Positions 57,180 through 64,000 of a stretch of 64,000 bases of DNA are shown here, piece after piece. The notes under the pieces were generated by a model. That model saw only the letters and a list, made by a program, of their open reading frames with translations, did not search any database and was not told where the DNA came from. The position numbers and the translations under genes are program-made. The stretch lies in NCBI GenBank assembly GCA_038030265.1, contig CM075937.1, positions 15,376,001 through 15,440,000 on the forward strand. The letters run 5' to 3'. Numbering within the stretch: the first letter of the stretch is position 1; each line of letters opens with the position of its first letter. Origin of the DNA: Corythucha ciliata. Taxonomy: Eukaryota; Arthropoda; Insecta; Hemiptera; Tingidae.

Positions 57180-60010
57180 TATTCGAGTTTGCCCACATAA
57201 GCGCTATTATGAAGCCTAAAATTGTGATAAATCGCGCCTTCTGGAGATAACTTAACGGCTAAAATAGGGAAAATTCGCTGATCCCAAGTTTCTTCAGGTA
57301 CTTGAGCCGATAAAGTTAAGAAGGCGCAATGATATACAGCTCGTGAGGCCAGTACGCAGCAAAAAGGGTTGGGCCAAAAAACTGCACATTAGCATTGATT
57401 TTCCATTTTAGCCGTAAAGTGGCGAGTGTACACTGCGAATTAGTGAGTTGTTCTCAATTTCAGTCTGGAAGTGGCATCGAGAAACCAAAAATGAACGCTT
57501 TTTCACGGTTTTAGCTACTAATGTTAGCGCTTTTTCACCATTTAGGCCACGGGTTGGGTCCTAATAGCTAAAGGCTAAAGCTAAAGCGCTAATATTCTAT
57601 ATCTATCTTCGCCAATATTCGAGGCTAAAACAACGGAAAATCGTTCATTTTTGGTTTCTCGATGCCACTTCCAGACTGAAATTGAGAACAACTCATTAAT
57701 TCGCAGTCAGGCACACGGGTAACACGGGCCACTTTACGGCTAAAATGGAAAAACAATTCCAACGTGTTGGTTTTTGGCCCAACCCGCGGCCTAAATGGTG
57801 AAAAATCGCTAATTCACTAAAAGCGAAAAAAATTGCGGCAAAATCATTGAAAACAAAAAAAAAAAGAAAAACGCTGGTATGGGACTGAAATTAAGAAAAA
57901 TGGCAAATTCTCTACTGAAATTCCAAAAAACGATAATTCGCACGAAATAAAGAAAAAATTGCTAACTATCAGCTAAAATCAGGCGAATGAGCAAAATCAC
58001 TAATTAAATCGCCACTAAAATTGAGAAAAATCACGAATGAATTTGACAAAAAGCGTTAATTAGCGCCTAAAATTCAGACAAAGGATAATTTGCAGCCGAA
58101 ATTGAATAGAATAGCTAATTAATTTGCAACTAAAAGTGATAAAAATCGCTAATTAGTGGCTGAAATTAAAAGATACCCTTATTCGCGGCTAAAATTTAGG
58201 GAAACGCTGATTCGCGGGTAAAATTTAGGAACATTTGAATACGTGGCCTCTGAAGGCAACTTTGGTCCTAAAACTGGAAAAAGTGCTAATCCAAAGCTAA
58301 AAGTGATGAACATGATAACGGAGAGCAAAAAATGTTTAAACAACTGCTAATTTGCTGCCATTATTGAAAAAATTCATTTACTAGTGTAGCTAAAATTAAG
58401 AAAAAACGCTAGTTTGCAGCTCAAATTGAGAAAAAGTGCTAATTCGCGTCTAAAATAATGCCAAACATCGGTATAATTTGAGAAAAGATTGAGGAAAACA
58501 CCAATTCAACCGCAATTAAAACGCTATTTCGCTGCAACAAATAAGGAACTTTACTAATTTACAAATAAATCGAAAAAACTATAGAAAACCCTGATTCGCG
58601 GCTAAAATGTAGGGAAACGCTGATTCGCGGCTAAAATTGAGAAAACGCGAATCTGTGGCCTCTGAAGTTAACTTTGTTTTTAAAACTAGGAAAAAGCGCT
58701 AATCTATAGCGCCAGTTGGAATTAAAAATGGGGGAAGCGGAGCAAAAACGTTTTTAAAAAACCGCTAATTTGCGGCCATTATTGAGAGAAATCACAAACT
58801 AGCGCGGCTAGTTTAGTGAATAACGCCAGTTTGCAGTTCAAATTGAGAAAACTGCTAATTCACTAGCCAAAAAGGTACATCATTTTAATTTGCAGCACGA
58901 ATTGAGAAAAACGCCAATTCAAAGCTAAGATGAAAAAAAATCGTTAGATCCACGGACCCGAAGTTTAGCGTGAATACGTTTTTTGGCTGGTAAGTGGCAA
59001 TTGAGCTTGAGTTTTGAGTTGGGATCTTAGTGATGTCCCTCATTCCCATCCCCATTCCCTCCACACAGCACAACCGACACTAGACAGCGCACGCGCTATG
59101 AGACCCATTTTGCCACTTCTGCCGAATTGTTCCCTATACTCCCGTAATAAAACGTATTCAAGTTAAAAAATCGCTTTTATGGAATATAATCGCTACCTCG
59201 CTGCTAAATCAATGAAATTTACTAATTCGCGGAAAAATCGCAGAAAAATATCCAATCCACAACTAAAATTGAAAGATTTTCAATTTTCGGCTGTATAATT
59301 GAAAGTACGCCAATCCGAGGCATCGGAAGGAAACTTCGGCGCAAAACTGAGAAAAACGCTTCCACTGATAAAAGTGGGGGAAAAAATTATAATGCGGAAC
59401 AAAAATGTTCAAAATCTACTAATTCGCGGCTAATATTGAGAAAAATCACTGATTAGCCCGCCTAAAATTCAAAAAACGATCGTTTGAAGCTCGAATTCAG
59501 GTGCAGTAGGGTGGTAATTTTCTGCAAAAAGGTAAAAAAATATCGCTTATCTGCTGCTCAAATTGAGAGCAAGTGCTAATTCGCTGCTAAAACGGTAAAA
59601 CATCGCTAATCTGTAGCTAAATTTGTGGAAAACTCCAATTCGCGGTTAAAATTGAGGAAACTCACTAATACGTGGATAAAGTGTAGAAAAAGCTCTAATT
59701 ATGGGTAAAATTTAAAGTATTAAAATTTTTGGCTGTTACTGAAAATAAGCCATTTAGTGGATTCTGAAGGCAACTTTGTGACTAACATTGAGACGGAAAT
59801 TCATGGCAGTAGGTGTAGGTCATGGTGTAGGTTGAGGTTTTGAGGTGGAAAACATCCGCCGTTTCCCGGCTAAAATTGAGAAAAATATGACTTGAAGCCA
59901 AAATTTAGATAAGCGCTAACTCACGGGTAAAATTGACAAAAAGTGTTTATTCACGGCAAAAATTAATAATATATTCTATTTGAGCATAAGCGCTAATTGG
60001 CGGATTCGAT
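57180..60010 (+). repeat. Family A array with higher-order linkers
   Basis: A units are almost continuous from 57880 to 60010, and mixed in orientation before that. A non-unit linker with GGCCTCTGAAGGCAACTTTG recurs near 58246, 58656, 59305 and 59753. Segments following the first two copies align over about 250 bp (for example GGAGAGCAAAAAATG against GGAGCAAAAACG), giving steps of about 410, 650 and 450 bp. Confidence 0.88.
57368..57806. repeat. Large inverted repeat, 130-bp arms
   Basis: 57368-57497 (GTTGGGCCAAAAAAC ... CCAAAAATGAACG) is the imperfect reverse complement of 57642-57783 (CGTTCATTTTTGG ... TTTTTGGCCCAAC), about 80-85% identical with small indels. A second inverted pair, 57529-57562 (GCTTTTTCACCATTTAGGCC, then ACGGGTTGGG) with 57772-57806, is nested. 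The text inside the arms is family A, so an array segment appears to have been copied in inverted orientation. Confidence 0.85.
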
Positions 60011-62544
60011 GTATAAATAGTGGAAAATCCATAATTTGACGCTACGTAAAAATCACATTTCTTGTTTATTTAGTGACTAAGGGGCCTCGTAGAGATTCCC
60101 GCCACGGGGGTGACCGATAGGTTTCGGTCCGCCACAGTGGCAGGAATTTCATGGTTCTACATCGTGATTGGCGGCAAATGTATTTACTGTTTAGTTAAAT
60201 AGTGGTGGTGTTGGGAGGGAGGGTGGCTGTCAGCGTTGGGGGACATTGGGCAGCTCTGATTCATGTCAAGTGAATGCGTTGAAATGCCATCACCAAGTAC
60301 CCGAGTAGTTGAAGTAAACCAAACATCGCTGCGTCGTTTTGGAGTATGAGACTTCAGCCTTCGTTAATAATCATCTCTACAAAGAAAACTACTCGCTACC
60401 TTTTTTTTCACCGCGGACTTTTTGGGGTTTTGAGCTCCTCGCCCTTTTCCAACTTCTAATTTTCGCGGGGGATTGCTTTTCCGCGCGTATTTAATTAACA
60501 CTGGAGAGAGCGAGATACTCGAATACCATGGAGTCAGGTATCTAGGGGAATCAGTAATTATTACATCCTCCCTCGGCACCTCCCTCCTGCCACATTTACC
60601 CCCCTCCCGCCCAACACCAACCAATCTTATCCACCCGCGCCATTTTCCAACTTAAACAACATGGCACAGCGTGATCCAATTTAAATTACAATTAAACTTA
60701 AACGGAAGTTTGCCCAAAGGTATTAGCCCTTTTGAAGGGGATTATACGGAGTCTGATAGGGTTAAACATATTTTTTTGTAGGTATATCTTTTTTCTTTTT
60801 TTTGGGTGGAGAGGACAAAAATTACGAAATTTGTAGGGAAATCGTGGAAAGGGCGAGAGCGGGGTGTCGTATAGGATCACTGTGGAAGATTAATCTCCCG
60901 AAATTTATTCATAATCAAACGGGAAGCTCCTTGAGTGGCGGTGGGAGGGTTGATTACGAAAAGTGAGGCTTTACCTGTGAAAATAACGCCTAGTTAACCG
61001 TGAGGGGGTTGGAAGGCGGGGAGTGTCTTTATAATGACGCACGTAAAGACATAGTGAGTGGGTGAAAGAAGCTGTTGGGTAGGCGGATTGTTGAGTAGAG
61101 CAAGAATGGAGAAAGAAGAGAGGGTGAAACACAGTGCCGAGAGAAGCGTGATGTAAGCCCTAATCAGCTAGCTTGAATCTCACCCTTCTCAAAGCACTAA
61201 TTACTTGCCGCTACAATCTGCGACTCCCTTCGTATTACCACTACCATCTCTTATTGTAATGAAATCTCCCCCTTTTCTCTCATCCGTCTCTATGCGCCTT
61301 GAGTAGATTGTTTGGAGGGGGGGGGGTGAATGCTAAAGGAGGGTTTTAGATAATTATAATTGTGCGTTTTACGTTCTTTTACACTACGTTACAAACGCCT
61401 GAATTTTCTTTAAAACGAAAATACCGACGCCTTCTTGAAAATAATTTTGTACGCCTTGGCGCATGAATGGTGCTTAAATCTACGAACCATAAATGAGGTG
61501 ATTTGAGAAGTGCTTTTTTTGCGATCCTTTTAGCTCACATGGGCTGCTTCTCATGAAAACATTCCTGATTAGAACCCCTTGCTCTTTCTCCTCCCCCGCT
61601 ACTCCAAACCCCTTTTGCCCACACGCCCCCCCCCCCGCAGACCAAAAAAACCTTCACACATCCTCCAACTTAATGATGCTCTATTGACACTCCTCCGGCA
61701 CCGTTCGCCACCGGAGCTCTACGTATAAATTTCGCGTTTAGAACTTATTTACCTCGCATTGTCGTCGACAATGTGACTGATTGTCATCAACAATGGATAA
61801 TCCACCAATCAGTGGAAGCATTGTGAGTGGGGAAAAGGGCGGGCCGAATGCTCCCTTGATTAACAATACAGACCTAAATGGGTCTTTGGAGGATGAGGTG
61901 GATGGAAAAGGCCCGCGGGGAGCATAATATCTCATTCTCTGGGACCTCTCTTCTGACCACAATGAGCTTCGACTCCTCTTCATCCTGAACGACCCCTCCC
62001 CCCACCCATCACACTCAAACACACACAATCGGGAGCCACCCGGCTCCTCCCGTCTTGCCCGTCGTCGTCGTCATCGTTTTCATTCAAAGAACCATTTTGT
62101 TTGCCTCAGAAATCTCTTCCTATTTATGTCTTCATTAAGACCCTCTTTACACTCGAGACCCACGAGTTGAATGGTTCTTTAAAAGGATACGGGTTTCCAA
62201 ACCCTCTCTCTTTCGCTACTAATAAATGCGACCTGGAGTGTAATGGAATAACACTACTGTAAGGGCGAGGGTGAGGGGTGGAAAGGACTCCTCCCTTTTC
62301 CACGGTCCTTTTCAACAGAAATATTTTACATGCTTCAACAAGCAGCAACAAAGCTTCGTCTCAGCCTCTCAATGATCTTAATGATCTGAAAAACGATACT
62401 ATAAAACAGAGCGTGTAATCGAATCCATAGTTGCATCACGAGTCATTTGTTATGTGTAATTAGTGTTTCATTGTTTTTTTTGGCTTGGTTTGAGGTAAGG
62501 CTATTCCTAGAGTCACATAGCTGTACTTTGGAGTAACTTTTACA
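60011..62544. other. Unique region upstream of the receptor
   Basis: Non-repetitive DNA with G runs (61317) and C runs (61626), AT-rich stretches and trinucleotide GTC repeats near 62058-62075. No gene was found. Any 5' exon or promoter of the odorant receptor would lie at its right end, but I cannot place one. Confidence 0.45.
60095..60147. other. Two-part hairpin
   Basis: ATTCCCGCCAC (60095-60105) pairs with GTGGCAGGAAT (60137-60147) with one mismatch. Inside it GACCGA (60112-60117) pairs perfectly with TCGGTC (60124-60129) around a 6-nt loop. It lies at the junction of the A array and unique DNA. It could be a short structured RNA or the core of a small transposon. Confidence 0.5.
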
Positions 62545-64000
62545 ATGTTTGTATCCCTAAAACTTCATTTACTTCATAAAGTAAACATGTTCCTAGATCT
62601 GTTTTTAACACAGAAAGTTCCTTCATGCGTGACTTGGAAGAAATCTCGTCTATTTTTTATTCATAACCTGATTTATGAATTAAACAGGTATGCACGTAAG
62701 TTGAAGGGAAAAAGAGGTCGGGTGGAGGTCATGAGGGGGTGCACTCTCAGTACTTCAAATCCTCATTGTGCGTCAAAAATGACTCCAAGCTTGGACTACG
62801 AGCTTTCAAGGATCAGCGGTGTTTTCGTCCGTATTTCCAACCAGATGCTCTACAGTTATCTGATACCAGGCGTGAAACTAACCGAAAAGTCACGGCTAAC
62901 GCCACAAATTTGCCGAAATCTTTGGGTGGGCTTTCTCGACAGTATTTGCGTCACGTTTTTCATCATGCAAGCCCTGAGCGCCCGCTTCTCCAAGGACGCC
63001 CTTGGTGGAGGAAATGCCTTTGCGATGGGCTTCGCCGGTCTTATTTTTCTCGTTCGTATATGGACGCTGGCACGGAGCCCCTTGGAATTTTGCGACAAAT
63101 TTTTCATCGATTTCTCAACCTTCAAGTGTAATCAGTACAGGCGGCGACGAGCCGTCAGGATTCTAAACGAGGGCTGTAGGCACGTTGAACGAGTGAACGC
63201 CGTGATTCATTTCGCCGTGTTCTTAAACTTTGTGGGGTGGTTCATTCTGCCGGCGATACCACTCGTCTACCGTTTTTATTCAGGCGTGACATACAATGAA
63301 ATCTCCAAGAATTTTCCCACTTGCGTCATGACGGAAACTGATTGGGAGTACGCCGAATTAAGGTAAAGAGATAAAATCCTGTGCTGCTCATAATTAATTA
63401 AAACATGTCCAAACAGGTTAGCATACGAGATCGTTATGAGCATCTCATTACTCGTATGCTGGGCTTCTTCTACCACCCTTTACTACGCCATAATACACAT
63501 GATACAATCTCAGTACACTGCTCTGGGCGATTCTGTCAAAATGATCAGAATTAGCGTAGCTGGGGAACGAAGTCATTCCATAAGCGTCGAGGATTTTGTC
63601 CATGACCAACTCAAATTACGACAGTAAAATCTTATGAGTTCTCTACTAATAATTATAATTTAACGAGAAATAATAATAATAAAAAATCCAGGATTTCAAT
63701 TGAATTGAGCAAACATTTGAACCCCCTAATGGCATCAATTTTGGTAAACGCTATTTTTTCCATCAGCCTCAATTTGGCTTCTTTACAAAAGGTAAACAAG
63801 TAACATCACATCTACCAATCGAACTAAAAATTGACGATGTAATTCTGTTTTCATATTAATCGGAGAGCACTTCCGGAGACCTAGTCACTTATTTCAAATT
63901 CGTCGTATTTTTCGTGATATCGGTGTCAGAAATCACAATCTACTGCATGTTGAGCGAGAAATTGAACGAAATCGTAGGTATCATACGCTTGAAAAAAAAA
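62545..64000 (+). CDS. Insect odorant receptor, 7tm_6 family (3' end outside)
   Basis: This is a ligand-gated, seven-transmembrane olfactory receptor of the insect type, which normally works in sensory-neuron membranes together with Orco. Exons: 62545-63362, 63417-63623, 63692-63791 and about 63866-63973. Introns of 54, 68 and 74 nt have GT...AG ends, and the frame is continuous across all joins (phases 2, 2, 0). Spliced, about 411 codons are visible against 370-420 usual for the family, with the last short exon beyond the edge. Hydrophobic segments are at about residues 125-145, 157-178, 218-245 and 275-303, then NPLMASILVNAIFSISLNL in exon 3 and FVVFFVISVSEITIYCMLSE in exon 4, the last matching the TM7 region 'YC..ge.L'. 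The start is uncertain: Met79 (62779) would give the usual short N-terminus, and residues 1-78 may not be coding. The TYhhhhhQF signature of gustatory receptors is absent. The final donor may be GTAGGT at 63974 or GTATCA at 63978. Confidence 0.85.

Noticed and set aside
62545..64000. Gustatory receptor (7tm_7)
   Set aside because: The C-terminal TYhhhhhQF signature is absent, while the loop and TM7 pattern fit odorant receptors better.

Overview
This is a eukaryotic nuclear window that is almost entirely non-coding. The only gene I can name is at the far right, from position 62545 to beyond the edge. It is a multi-exon 7-transmembrane chemoreceptor of the insect odorant-receptor type (7tm_6), with introns of 54, 68 and 74 nt. 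That family is confined to hexapods, so the window is most likely from an insect. I cannot name the order.

The window alternates between two kinds of DNA. (1) Blocks of 0.3-3 kb built from degenerate short tandem repeats. I distinguish four families with a 30-bp unit (called A, B, C and D here), one family with a 21-bp unit (E), and one looser array (G). All four 30-bp families can be aligned on the same TTCGCG core, followed by a different 24-nt remainder. Each occurs in both orientations in separate blocks. Some blocks have higher-order organisation: about 220 bp in D, about 410-650 bp in A at 58-60 kb, and a 515-bp duplication in A at 43-44 kb. (2) Blocks of non-repetitive intergenic DNA, rich in TAATTA-like AT stretches, C/T- or G/A-rich stretches, and roughly forty homopolymeric G or C runs of 8-14 nt.

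Mobile-element traces sit between or inside the arrays. They are tRNA-headed SINEs at 18.5, 31.0 and 42.8 kb that share a downstream module, small terminal-inverted-repeat elements at 5.2, 17.0 and 56.9 kb, and a fragment resembling a hAT terminus at 42.4 kb. There are also a probable transposon end at 29.74 kb and a large fold-back at 57.4-57.8 kb.

Layout: 0.5-1.3 B; 1.57-1.9 a 194-bp direct repeat; 1.9-2.45 A; 2.5-4.8 unique; 4.85-7.95 A; 7.96-8.26 C; 8.3-12.1 unique; 12.1-12.7 C; 12.8-13.8 B; 13.85-16.4 unique; 16.4-18.5 A; 18.5-18.9 SINEs; 19.0-20.6 C/G/C/D; 20.6-27.4 unique; 27.4-28.4 C; 28.4-29.2 E-like; 29.3-31.9 mainly A; 31.9-35.7 unique; 35.7-38.4 D; 38.4-40.7 unique; 40.7-42.8 C/B/C; 42.8-43.07 SINEs; 43.1-44.35 A; 44.5-47.1 unique; 47.1-49.7 D/B/D; 49.8-51.5 A/E/A; 51.5-55.5 unique; 55.7-56.7 C; 56.9-60.0 mobile element plus A; 60.0-62.5 unique; 62.5-64.0 odorant receptor.

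A few 60-330 bp islands at array borders look exon-like, with open frames, splice-like edges or a signal-anchor-like peptide. I list them at low confidence. Apart from the receptor, no set of genes here works together as a pathway. The most unusual content is the repeat system itself.
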